Positions 54,001-64,000 of a DNA stretch of 64,000 bases are shown here, one piece after another. The translations under genes were made by a program, and so were the position numbers. The notes under the pieces were generated by a model, which did no database searches, had not been told where the DNA came from, and saw nothing but the letters and a program-made list of their open reading frames with translations. Within the stretch, counting starts at the first letter, position 1; every line of letters starts with the position of its first letter. Source of the stretch: Bugula neritina (Eukaryota; Bryozoa; Gymnolaemata; Cheilostomatida; Bugulidae); contig OZ037766.1 of assembly GCA_964035545.1 (NCBI GenBank), positions 5,743,722-5,807,721 on the forward strand. Direction: 5' to 3'.

Positions 54001-57000
54001 ATTTATTATACGATACATATTATAATAATTGGCTTTTTAAAATTTGTACCAATTATTTTACCCACTGATCATTTATTAAAACCCGCATGTTTATTTGTAC
54101 TTGCAACTTGCTTATGGTTAAAATAGTGCTATTTGCTATTTTGTTAGGATAGGCTCTGGTGCTGTTTTATGAGTGAATGAATGTATTGTACATTTCAACT
54201 TAGTTTATAGGCTTTTTGCAGCTATCAATGAGTTGACAATACACACACCAGAAATTCTTGTATGCTGAAACTAAATTATTGCATGCTGTTACACTTCAAT
54301 GTTTATTTTTTCTTTTTTCATAGGCATGACTAACACCTTTACGAGGTTTACTCATTCTGACGGTTTTGCTCTTTCCAACTCTGGTTCTGTGAAGCAGCTC
54401 CTCTCTAACGTCACTTACCCTAAAGAGTTGCAAGAGTTTATATCTGTAATAACTCAGGCTCACACATTCATTCACCAGGTATTCATAAGATATTGGGATA
54501 TCCTTCTTTGGATGTACTACAAACAAGAATTAAACTATCTAAAACCATAACTTTTATTGTTTTGTACTAATCATTTTTATCAGAGTAATAATGTAATGCT
54601 ATGCAAGCCAAGTTAAGCTATTTTAACCTGCAATAACTTAAATTGTTATGCAAAGCTTGCTGTTATTTTATTGCTATACAATACGTAACACTTGGGCACC
54701 CATCTTTTCTCAGGACACAAACCAACTGTTAGAAAAAGTTGCTAATGCTACAGAGACTCTGGCTCTACTAAAACCAGCCATAGAAAAGGCCAAAGTTGCA
54801 CTGGTTTCATATTATAAGAGCAATGTGGTTACTCTAGGAGTGGAGAGGGCCTTGCAAGCTGGTGAGGCTTACTTTCTTTTCATCGTTTGTTAGATTTTAT
54901 TGTAACTTGTTTTACATAGTAAACAGAATACAACTTAAAGTTTGACAAGTTATAGAAAATGTTATAATTATATGCAAAGTGGTTCACTTTTTGCAGAAAG
55001 TAAGATAGTTGACACTAACATGTTGTTTGCTTATGCGAAATGTTTCTACTATAGAAATATTTTATCCCTACAGAATAATATAAAACTCACTGGTTCTAGA
55101 AGTATGCGTCAGTATATGCCATGGTGTTATTTGCAATCACTTAAGACATACTCCTAATTTTTAGTCCAATTTATAAATTTTCAATTCACATATTTTCTAA
55201 GCATTAGTTTAGTTGGTATTTGGGGTTTGCTTTATTTCACACAGTTATTCATGTCACAGTATTGCCCAGAAAGGAGGCTGCTGAACTTTATGCTGTATGT
55301 TTCACAACCTTCCTGTTATGCATCTGCAGCTCAGCTCATGGTGTCTGCTAGCAGGAATTGTCTGCCCTTGCTAGCTGCAAAGAAAGCAGTCATGGTAAAT
55401 AACCTAGAATCTGCAGCACGTAAAATGATGAATGGGCCTCACGGAACCACCCGCTACCTTCGATCGCTTAATCAACCCCTTTCTAACCTGTCCACTGTTC
55501 CAATTCCTATTGTGAATACCATAAAATGGAAAGGTACGATTTGCTATTTACCTCCATCAGTTGTATAAGCTGAATAAGATTTATAAAAGCTCTTGCAAGT
55601 TGCAAGTTTATAGTCTCTATCCTTGTGAGAAAACCCTGATGGAAGAGGTTTTGTTGAATCGGGCAAAGGACTTATTCATATGTGGCACAGGAGCAATTAT
55701 GACTGGATGCTCTTCCTAACATCACCAATGGCCTTTATCTGGGCTCAAACCCATGACCTTGTGTTTACAATGCAAATGCTCTAACCCCTAGACTACGGCT
55801 GCACCATCTGTATAAGATGTATAAGACAGCACAGAAATGTGCCATAGTGCCGTGTAGCTTAAGTTTGGCTCTTTTCATCTTATTATGACTTTCTTGCAGA
55901 AAATTTAGCCTACATCTCTCAGTCATGGTTTTCCTTTATGCATACTACTGGCGAAAAACTGATACAATTACTGAGAAAGACATACACATCCTGTCTTGAC
56001 TCAGCTTGCATGGTGAGCTCTTGTTATTCATATGATATGATTTCTATTATTAGAATAGATTTATATGTGCAAAGGACGTTTACTGCAAAATATTTTTTTA
56101 GTACTTTTATTATGTTGAGCTTCTACAAGACATTATAATGCAGAGAAAGATTATTTTAGTGGTTGTCTTTTCCTAGTCAAATGTCATTAGTTAGCATATT
56201 ATTAATTTAATTATCATATATTTAATTTATTGATATCAGTTTCTTGATCAGAATATGGCAGTGAAATGTCAACAACAACATTATACGTTTAATTTATGTT
56301 TTATTTTTTGCAGAAAAAAGTTAATGCAATGAATAGAACCTCAATTAAATTAAATTAACGCAAGCTTATAACAATGTTTATTGTATTTATTGACTATTCA
56401 ATTTTGTGAATTAAAATTAAGGAACTAACTAGTAGCGTGCTATATGATGTAAGGAGAGGAACAATATGTATGAATGTCATTTGGTCGAGACATTTAACCT
56501 TACTTCTTATGTAAATCTCCTTTCTACTTAAGACATAAATGCATTTTTAATTTCCATACTAGCTACTCCAATTCTTGAGATTTTATATTCACCTATTTTT
56601 AGAGTCATGAAGTCCTTCAATTTTTTTTCAAAAGGGCACAAAAATTAAGTTCTGTTGGGGTTCAAAGTGAACATACTCAGTCATGAGGTGCAAATGAGCA
56701 GGCATGCCAAATATTGGCTCAAATAATAAATTAATAACATAATAGGTTTGCAACATACGCAGCTTTTTACAAAAGAAGATATTTTCACGCATTTAAGTTT
56801 TTATAAATGGTCACTAAAACAATGTGTTTGTATGTATCTTTTTTAACTAAAACTTGACTTATCAAACTTTTATAGATGAAAAATACAGTTTGAGTGAAAT
56901 GACATAGCAACTGTTGCAAAATCGTTGATATAGAAGCAAATAATTGAAGCTCTCTCAATAAAAACAACAACCTTCTAACAAACCAGAGATTAATTCCTGT

Positions 57001-58195
57001 TAGCTAGTGCTGTCAGTGCTGTACCCCCAGACTGTGCCAATAGTAACAAAATATTCTGAATCCACTCTTGTAATTTCTTTTTGTAATTTCACTACAACTA
57101 AAACTTTGTTAAAGTCATAATGGTGCTGGACAACAATCATATGAATCATTGCAGACATCTGCAGAGGAGAGCTTTGCTAAAGCAGTGAATACAGTCAACC
57201 TCGCCAAATCGGACATGAGTAGATTTATCTCCGAGAATCATGTACTGTTCTCAGCTGTAGACTGGAATAGTTGTAAGTATTGGTACCCCTATTGTACCGG
57301 TAAACCTATTGATGTGTTTAGAAAGTCATCTATTCAACTTACTAAACTTTAAAGCACGCATCAGTACCTTTCTCTCACATTAATCTGTAGCAAGTCATGG
57401 CATTGGTAGAAATTTAACACATCATTTCAGAAGTAAAAAACTCAATTTAGTGATTATTGATGCAGTAAAATGTATTCTCTATGTACGCCAAATAAAGAAT
57501 CAGTAAGTGCGGTGCAGGTTACAGAGCAGCAAAGTAACAAGATAGATTATAGTTCCAGATCAGTTATCAGCTGCAACTGTTATTATACCTAGTACGTAGT
57601 TATCAATAGCTGATATACTCTTCTTTGTCATTCAATAAAAAAAATGCATTTTATCTATTTATATCCTTCAACAGAAGGAGCTCAAAATTTCAATAGATTT
57701 TTTTAAAAATATTTTTATGTAGATATAAAATAGTTTTCATACATGAAATAATACTATTACCAAGAAGTGCTTTGAATATAGTGCAATAATGCCTACTTGT
57801 GTTTGAAAATTAGTCCTGCATGTCTGTAAGAGTTCTTGTATATAATCTGAAATATTTTTGTTGCGTTGATTATTTTAAAATAACAGTTTTTGTCCTTGCA
57901 AATGTTACTTATGATCTTGATGAATTTTACAAACATGGCTGCAGTTTGACGTGATGCACCTTTCTATGCAGATAAAGCTAAGTTGGCAGAGATTAGTGAT
58001 GATTTTGACGCTGTTACAAATTATCTTCACACGACTGGCATCGCCACAGCTGATGATGTCTACAAGTTAACAGAATCTTTGACTAGTCTCCAATTCTACC
58101 AATCTTGTGTCTCCGAAATATCCACCATGGTGAAAAATGTCTGCTACAAAACATCATACCCTGACGAGCTAGAAGTTAAGCCTGTAACATGCTAG
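51027..58195 (+). CDS. Secreted double-WSC-domain protein, tandem paralogue (copy B)
   Basis: Twelve exons with the same phases as copy A: 51027-51099, 51283-51449, 51773-51905, 52230-52387, 53100-53238, 53683-53892, 54324-54478, 54714-54861, 55330-55533, 55900-56012, 57155-57272, 57972-58195. They total 1842 nt, 613 aa. A signal peptide (FRIFCLLLVICGSNLFTG) is followed by a diverged WSC (FSGCFTVKTG, CHCGTEQAY) and a canonical WSC (VGCYKEVND, CTCGISF, CGGDLANSVY). Both copies reach residue 223 at the same exon end. The C-terminal region is about 30 percent identical to copy A by eye, with shared pieces (FALSNS in place of FGLSNS, LLKPAI, NCLPLL, SCVSEI, KNVCY) and the same TC ending. Conserved cysteines: one in NCLPLL, a pair around exon 10, two in exon 12 and the final one. 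The exon-5 donor (GTGCGT) was chosen by phase. Function is unknown; a secreted carbohydrate-binding or matrix role is inference from the WSC domains. Confidence 0.85.
55619..55806 (-). mobile_element. tRNA-derived SINE in intron 9 of WSC-B, reverse orientation
   Basis: Read on the minus strand: A-box AGTCTAGGGGTTAGAGC, B-box GGGTTTGAGCC at tRNA spacing, then the body AGGCCATTGGTGATGTTAGG and CATCCAGTCATAATTGCTCC shared with the copy at 47617-47826. This is the better preserved copy and shows the tRNA origin clearly. Confidence 0.85.
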
Positions 58196-59052
58196 CTGTC
58201 TCTCATGTGATAATCTAAAGTTGCATGCGGAAGTTGATTTATCTTGAATTTTTGTCTCACCTATCCCCGCTTTGTTTTGTTCGGGTAACGGGTTGATTTA
58301 TCTTAAATATATGAATGTTATAATATCCAAATATATAATGTACATCAATGCATGATATTTTTCCAAAGTAAATACATCATTTCTCATTTTAAGCAACATA
58401 GGAAAGTTTAGTAAAGTTCAAAAGATTTTGTTAAAAATATAATAACCAATGTTTATTTAAAATGCACAATACATAATATGAATAAGGGAATTGGCCTTTG
58501 GAAGCCTTCAATTAATAATCCACTGATACATAAGTTATAAAGGACTTTGTTAGTTCAAACTCTTTTTTATAGAAATTATCTTGAAATATATTTCCCTGAG
58601 AACCGGCTTGCCTTATATGTGAGTTAGCATAAAATTACTAAACTAAAAATTTTGTCTATAACTGGTGAACTTGGTAGAAGCAACTAACTGAAATTAATTA
58701 GCAAGTAAATAATTATTTAATGGAAATAAGTATATTATATTATTTCTTTGAGAACCGACTTGTGTTATGCTAATAAACAAGAGATTGTTTATATTTAACA
58801 AAAATCAAAGCAAACTTAAAAACTGGTAGTTGGTAAAAGAAAGCAAGCAACTAATCAAAAGGGTGAATAATTAACTGTTTTTCTGCATAAAAGTATAGTC
58901 CTGTTATAAACATATTATATATGACCTCATTTTTGACTTTATCATATTATTCCTTAAATTTATTCATTGCAATGAAAACAAAACACATATAACAAACACT
59001 AGTTAATGTAGTTTTGTAAAATTTATAATGAAGTAACAACATGAAATCCAAT
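58196..59052. other. Spacer between convergent WSC-B and receptor genes
   Basis: About 860 bp of AT-rich 3' sequence. A diverged tandem duplication of about 150 bp is visible: TGAGAACCGGCTTG near 58596 and TGAGAACCGACTTG near 58750, each followed by related sequence. No coding exon. Confidence 0.5.
58959..58964 (-). terminator. Candidate polyadenylation signal of the receptor gene
   Basis: AATAAA on the minus strand about 90 nt past the stop codon at 59053-59055. Confidence 0.4.
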
Positions 59053-62000
59053 TCATTGAGATGCAAGAGAATTGATTGAGAGTGATGAGCAGCTACTGCT
59101 AGACCCAAGGTGAAGGTCAGTCAAGTTGCTATCATCATGCATAGTGGTTTTCGCTGGCAAAATTGTCTCATAAGAATGTCCTTCTAATGGTAAAGCATTC
59201 ACTTCATTCCTAGGTTCCTGTGCATTCATGGATTGGGCTTGAATGTATGCAAAGCAGTGCAGATCATCTGTCAAACTCGCCTCATTCTGGGCGTTGCTCA
59301 ATGATTGTTGATCATGGTCTAAAATGTTTGTAAAACAAGCAAAATATTTATTTCATTTATTATAGCAGTATGCAGCTTTGTAAATTTCCCAATATAAATT
59401 CAATAAATTTTTCCCAAAAATTTTTAAAAAGAATTTGTGATCTTACCTGGTGTGTTTTTAATATTGCAGTTTTTTCTATTTTGGAACCATTTTCTTTTAT
59501 GAGCTATTAAAAGTGATAATACTGTGAGTGTTGTCAGAAGCACTAAAAGTGTGATCAGAATTGGCAAGAGCCACGAGTGAGTAGTTGGCAAAGACTCTTG
59601 TTTCACTGAAGTGTTTAGCACATCATCTGGATGCTTTTCATCGATGATTTTAGCACACAGAGGTTTGATTCCACACTGATTAGTTCCTTTATTTTTAGCT
59701 GAGTGCACCAATGACGGTTTTGATGGATAAATTGTATTGTCTCTTATATCGTACAGAGTTTCATATTTTGTGATATTTTCTTTTCTTGTGATGGTATATA
59801 CTGTGTAGTCTGGAGGCAGTTCTCCTGATCCGTTAAATGGTTGAATAGTATTATAAACACCGGTCATTGTTGAAGGTATTTTCGCTGCTTTTATTTCATC
59901 AAATAGTATTTTTCTACCACTGCTGGTGTGGAATAGCTGAGAACATTCGATATCGGTTGGTGTGAAGCACTGTTTTGCTTTTGCTACTCGGTAGCCATTG
60001 GCAAACAATAGACCGGCCAGAAGAATGTTTTTAACAACCTGATCGTCGTTGAAATTCAACACTTTTTGAGGCTGATTTGAGAAGTGATAGTTTGTGTCTT
60101 TTAAGCTTAATGAAGGATCACAGGGTTGTTGTTGAGGGTTCTGCTGGTGTGGAAGAAAGCATTCAAAACGATTTTGCCAGAACTTGATGAAGTAATAGTT
60201 TTTAGCATTATTTTTCGGATTTTGTAGTTCAACATAGTCTTGAAAATCATTAATGCCTTTCGAATTTAGATCAATGTAGTTATTGACATAGGTAACTGTC
60301 AAAGATCCAATTACCCCATCCTCTACTCCATTTATTATTTCTTGCATTGAACCCCAGCTTGCGCCTCCAACAAAAAAATGCCCATTCTGTTTCCAAGGCG
60401 AGTATAAAGACAGTTCTTGTAGGATCAGCCTTAACATTTGATGTTCTGCAATAATTACAAAAGGCTTAGGCAAACAATGCTTCGATTTGTCATCGTTTAA
60501 TTTATTTTTTATGTCTCTTGCCACTGTTACTCCTGAGGATTTCGTTAATCCTAAATTCTTGATATAAGAGACACAAATTCCTTTTTTCTGAGCATATCTT
60601 AGAATAGACTCTTTACTATCTTCACCATAAGCCGACTCCGTATAGAGTAGTCCTATAGTATCCCACCCATTTTTAATTAGAATGTCAATTATTACAATTG
60701 CATCATATTGAGTTGAAGGAGCGGTTTTAAGAAACATTGGGAATTGTGGAGAGTGTCTCACCCAGTCACTAGTGCCAGATTGAGAAATCTGAATTATTTT
60801 ATGAGGCTTTAAATAAGACTGTATTAGCATGGATCCATCAGCCGATCCATCCCCAATATAGACAGCAATATTTCTAACTGGCAGTTCATACTTCTTCCCC
60901 TGTGTGTCCACCAAACTCATCATGTTTTCATTCTTAAATAATTTGCTCATGGTTGATTGTATCCGAAAATGAGGATTGCATGTTTCAATAAAAAGAGTAC
61001 TGAAGTCAATGCCAGTGATGTTTCTCATCTTATTCACTATGTAGTAGAATGCCTCCATTCTTAAAAATCCAGTATTTGTAACTTGCTCACCGCAATGATG
61101 ATCTTCAAGTTGGTAATCTAGTTTATGTGAAAAAGCAATAATGTAGGAAGAATTATGTCTTTCAAAAATATACTGGGGGTATTTTTGGAAGCATTTAAAC
61201 CCACATGTTGACTTTTCTGTGCATCTCGATTTTATCTGATTACTTCTTAAAAATTGTGAACTCAACTCCCATGAACTGCTGTTAGAAAAGTATCCCACCA
61301 CATCAGAAGTAAAGTTATTCTTTACCTGATTGAGAGTGTATATTAAACCTGAAGAGTCACCTATATAGCCATCATCTAATTTTAATTTCGAAAGCCTGTT
61401 TTTTATTACGTCATTTATACTTGAGTATACAGTTTGTGTTTGCTTTATCTGGTCACATATGCCATCTGTGTCAGAACAAAGTTGTTGATAGGAAAACTTG
61501 AATGCTGCAGCATAAGTCAAGACAGCCTCCACCATGTTAGACGTGTAATCATCAGGAATATCGCAATATTCATTATGCTCACTCTCACACTCTAATTTAA
61601 ACTTTTCTATCATTTGAGTTACGTCTGCTGAACCATTGAGCTCTCCAGTCATCCGTGCATCAAAGTACTGCTTAAGCTCCACCTGCTTTGACTTATCAGA
61701 GAAATGAGACACTGTATACAGATTCAATTTATCTGAATTAGTTGAAGTGGCAAACAAATCGAGTAAATGTTCGGATATTCGGAGGGCATCAGAGGCCAGA
61801 ATAACTTTTACAGGGTTTGCTGTTCTCTTCTTTATCCGTTCCAAGTAGTGCTCTATTAGGTTGTTACCTGAAAAGTACAAACAATTAAAAAGTTGCCAAA
61901 ATTATAACCTTTAAACTTTAAAAAAGCTAACTAGCTAATTTGAGTCTATATTTATCTCAAAAGAAAACTATTTTTCCATTTTTTTGCCACTTAAACAAAG

Positions 62001-63651
62001 ATGTAAATTAACAAGATTAAAATACAATACTTGTACTTAGCATTATAAGAAGCTGTAAAATTTTTATTCTCTACTTATAATAGCCATTTCAAAACATAAG
62101 CAACACGAATATGACAGAGCAGGACCAAAGTAATGACAAGCAAGGTCAGCTGCTAATCAAGTCAAGTACCAGTCCTATGGCAACAAAATTTCATGCAAAA
62201 TTGCCTATAGCTCAACATGTGTAACAGGATAAAAATAGATTGGTTAGATTAAACAAGCTTATTATAAACCAAATATGTACAAAAACTTTTTGAGTAGATA
62301 GACAAAAGTCAACTAACTCTCACCAGCATCGTTCTGGCCAAAGTAGATAGTAGCATTTGTTTCGTCTGTAATCATCTCATAGGTTACGTGTCTAAAATGT
62401 GCCCCTAAATTTTCTGGAGAGACTTTCACTTTTAATACTTTTGAAATACAGACTCCTCTAGCCTCAGCATAGTCTTGTACAGATTGAGCTCCAGCTACGC
62501 CATAGTCATCATCTGTGTGCACCAATGAAATGTAAGTCCATTCCATCTTCAACACCATCTCAATGAGTGCCTGGAAAGTTAAAGAAAACAGTTTTGCACT
62601 TTTCATTTTAATTTTAACCCAAATACCTAAAGTCTATCGTGTATAATATGTTTTGTGGTGAGCTCATGTATAAAAGTTGCAATACTAAAAATATAATATG
62701 TTAACGCCAATATAGTTCAATGCATACAATAAATCCATGCAAAAATATTATATACCATAAACTTTTCCGAGGCACAAATTAAGTTGGAAATAAAACTTGT
62801 GTGGCCAGCCCAAGTTGGGAGTACTTTAAGTTAGAAAGGTGCGAGTATCTGAAAGTATACTGTCACTTAGAAACAAATTCTCAAAGCTTAGAGAAATGTT
62901 GCACCATCAGTTTTGTGGAAATTACGGTTATTGAATTTGGTTTAGGGTATCTATGTTCATTAGACAACACAGTGTTGCAGGTTATACTAAGACACCGATA
63001 AGTAATTCAATTCAATATGGTGCTGGCTCCAGTTACTTTAATCTTAAGCTTTGGTTTAGAATTTACTTAAAGAAATGCTGCTTTATACAGCTAGGTTATA
63101 TAATAGGCAGTTGTTAAGTTTTAGAAAAACTAATTTGGCCTTGAAAAGTTTCACTAGTGAAACAGGGCTGTTTTTTTTCTAAAATGACTAGACTAGAAAG
63201 ATGAACATTAAAAACAGAGTAAGTGCATCATCACCAATTAAATAAAGCAATTAATTTATATTTGAACGCATATACTACATTATTTATATACCTGGTTTAA
63301 CCTTGTTGTAAATAAACATCTCATAAAAGTATTTATAATAACGCAATGGCCTTTCAAGTGGCAATTAATTTGGTGCTGTCTCATACCAAAATGCAAATTT
63401 CACAACACTATTTTACACTTTATGTTTATAGATTGTAGAACGATTTTTATACTCATTTTCACTGCTTATAGTTTGCAGCTTTACCTTTGCCTGCAAGAGG
63501 TCAGATGGAATAGTTCTCCATAGTGTTCCATATCTAGTCCTATCGGACAATTCAGCTAGTGTAGCAGTCGGTGTGACTATTGGTACATCCATATGGTGGA
63601 GAAATGCAGCTGTTTCACGAGTGTTGGAGCTATACAGAGTGCCAACAAATC
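59053..63651 (-). CDS. Single-pass receptor with two tandem mGluR-type Venus-flytrap domains (5' end outside the window)
   Basis: Four exons in coding order: 63651-63485, 62570-62324, 61867-59447, 59318-59053, all phase-compatible, giving at least 1032 residues. The first two exons and the start of the third encode most of a class C GPCR/ANF-receptor ligand-binding domain (LYSSNTRETAAFL, WTYISLVHTDDDYG, VILASDALRISE). A complete second one follows in the large exon (RMEAFYYIV, ISQSGTSDW, LLYTESAYGE, GGASWGSMQEIINGVEDG, YYFIKFWQNRFECFLP). Next come a short stalk with two Cys but no nine-cysteine domain, one transmembrane helix (SWLLPILITLLVLLTTLTVL), a basic stop-transfer (HKRKW) and a tail of about 110 residues ending in a Ser-rich stretch. 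No seven-helix bundle, kinase or cyclase follows. Many N-glycosylation sequons support an extracellular position. Inference: a cell-surface receptor, co-receptor or decoy for an amino-acid-like ligand. Confidence 0.88.
59502..59576 (-). other. Single transmembrane segment of the tandem-flytrap receptor
   Basis: About 25 hydrophobic residues starting SWLLPILITLLVLL and ending before AHKRKW. It is the only hydrophobic span of this length in the visible protein. Confidence 0.85.
59766..61097 (-). other. Second Venus-flytrap domain of the receptor
   Basis: About 440 residues colinear with the mGluR ligand-binding domain from RMEAFYYIV to PPDYTVYTI. Against mGluR1 recalled from memory, the Thr and Tyr of the amino-acid site are kept (T in SGTSD, Y in SAYGE). 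The two Asp positions are changed to Thr and Ala. Confidence 0.75.
61098..63651 (-). other. First Venus-flytrap domain of the receptor (partial, spans introns)
   Basis: Covers the later part of lobe 1 and all of lobe 2 in three exons. Ungapped alignment by eye to mGluR1 keeps all five classical amino-acid contact positions visible here: Ser in LYSSN, Thr in PTATL, Asp in IPSD, Tyr in DDYG and Asp in ASDAL. The N-terminal part of lobe 1 lies right of the window. Confidence 0.7.
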
Positions 63652-64000
63652 CTAGAATAATAGAACATCATGCAACAAGTGCCAGATCTACATATGAGAC
63701 TTCATTTCTATTGTACAAATGTTTGCCTGTGTATTCTACCTATAGCCAAACAATAGCCAAAGCCATTGGATTACAACAATTGGCAGTTTAGCTTTAATGG
63801 CTTAAGGTCATTTGCAGTAAATCTTGGAAAACAGTCTCCAATACTCCACTACCCACCCAGACATAAGAAAGGATAGATGTTTAAATTTTTCAGCAATTTC
63901 GAACTTATTGAACTAGCATAAAAAGCCTGCGATTTCTAATTACTTCAAACTGCTTTTGATTTAGAGTGAGGACCTGCCTATACATTTAATTGGGTACCAG
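63652..64000. other. Intron of the receptor gene at the right window edge
   Basis: No exon of the missing N-terminal lobe could be found in these 349 bases. The gene continues beyond the window. Confidence 0.6.

Noticed and set aside
62801-63001. Plus-strand open frame in the receptor gene
   Set aside because: It lies in an intron on the opposite strand, with no similarity and no splice partners. The frame at 63573-63791 likewise opposes a receptor exon.

Overview
This is a 64 kb piece of an animal nuclear genome. Every recognisable gene is split by GT-AG introns, introns and spacers are AT-rich, and dinucleotide arrays, minisatellites, tRNA-derived SINEs and small inverted-repeat elements are scattered through it. 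The gene set (VPS11, an ALC1/CHD1L remodeller, nucleobindin, mitochondrial enoyl-CoA hydratase, a troponin C/calmodulin-like protein, WSC-domain secreted proteins and a metabotropic-glutamate-receptor-type ectodomain) fits a bilaterian invertebrate, most likely a lophotrochozoan such as a mollusc, bryozoan or annelid. The species cannot be fixed from the sequence alone.

Layout. 1.4-3.75 kb (+): last three exons of an unidentified membrane-associated protein. 3.95-6.27 kb (-): enoyl-CoA hydratase, tail to tail with the first gene. 8.6-9.9 kb: CA/GT arrays. 10.4-12.8 kb (+): three-exon EF-hand protein. 15.7-27.4 kb (-): 25-exon VPS11 with a 367-residue NPF-rich C-terminal extension. 29.0-35.7 kb (+): CHD1L/ALC1 with helicase, macro domain and an added C-terminal BRCT domain, divergent from VPS11. 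37.3-41.7 kb (-): short nucleobindin. 43.9-50.2 kb and 51.0-58.2 kb (+): two tandemly duplicated 12-exon secreted proteins, each with two WSC domains and a long unidentified cysteine-containing helical region. 59.05-63.65 kb (-, running off the window): a receptor with two consecutive Venus-flytrap domains, one transmembrane segment and a short tail, with no seven-helix, kinase or cyclase domain.

Exon models were built by hand from splice consensus, reading phase and remembered family sequences. For the complete genes the summed exon lengths are multiples of three: ECHS1-like 297 aa, EF-hand 158 aa, VPS11 1251 aa, CHD1L 951 aa, nucleobindin 368 aa, WSC-A 617 aa, WSC-B 613 aa. The genes do not form one pathway. 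The features most worth following are the tandem-flytrap single-pass receptor, the WSC pair with an apparent gene-conversion tract, the NPF tail on VPS11 and the BRCT on CHD1L.
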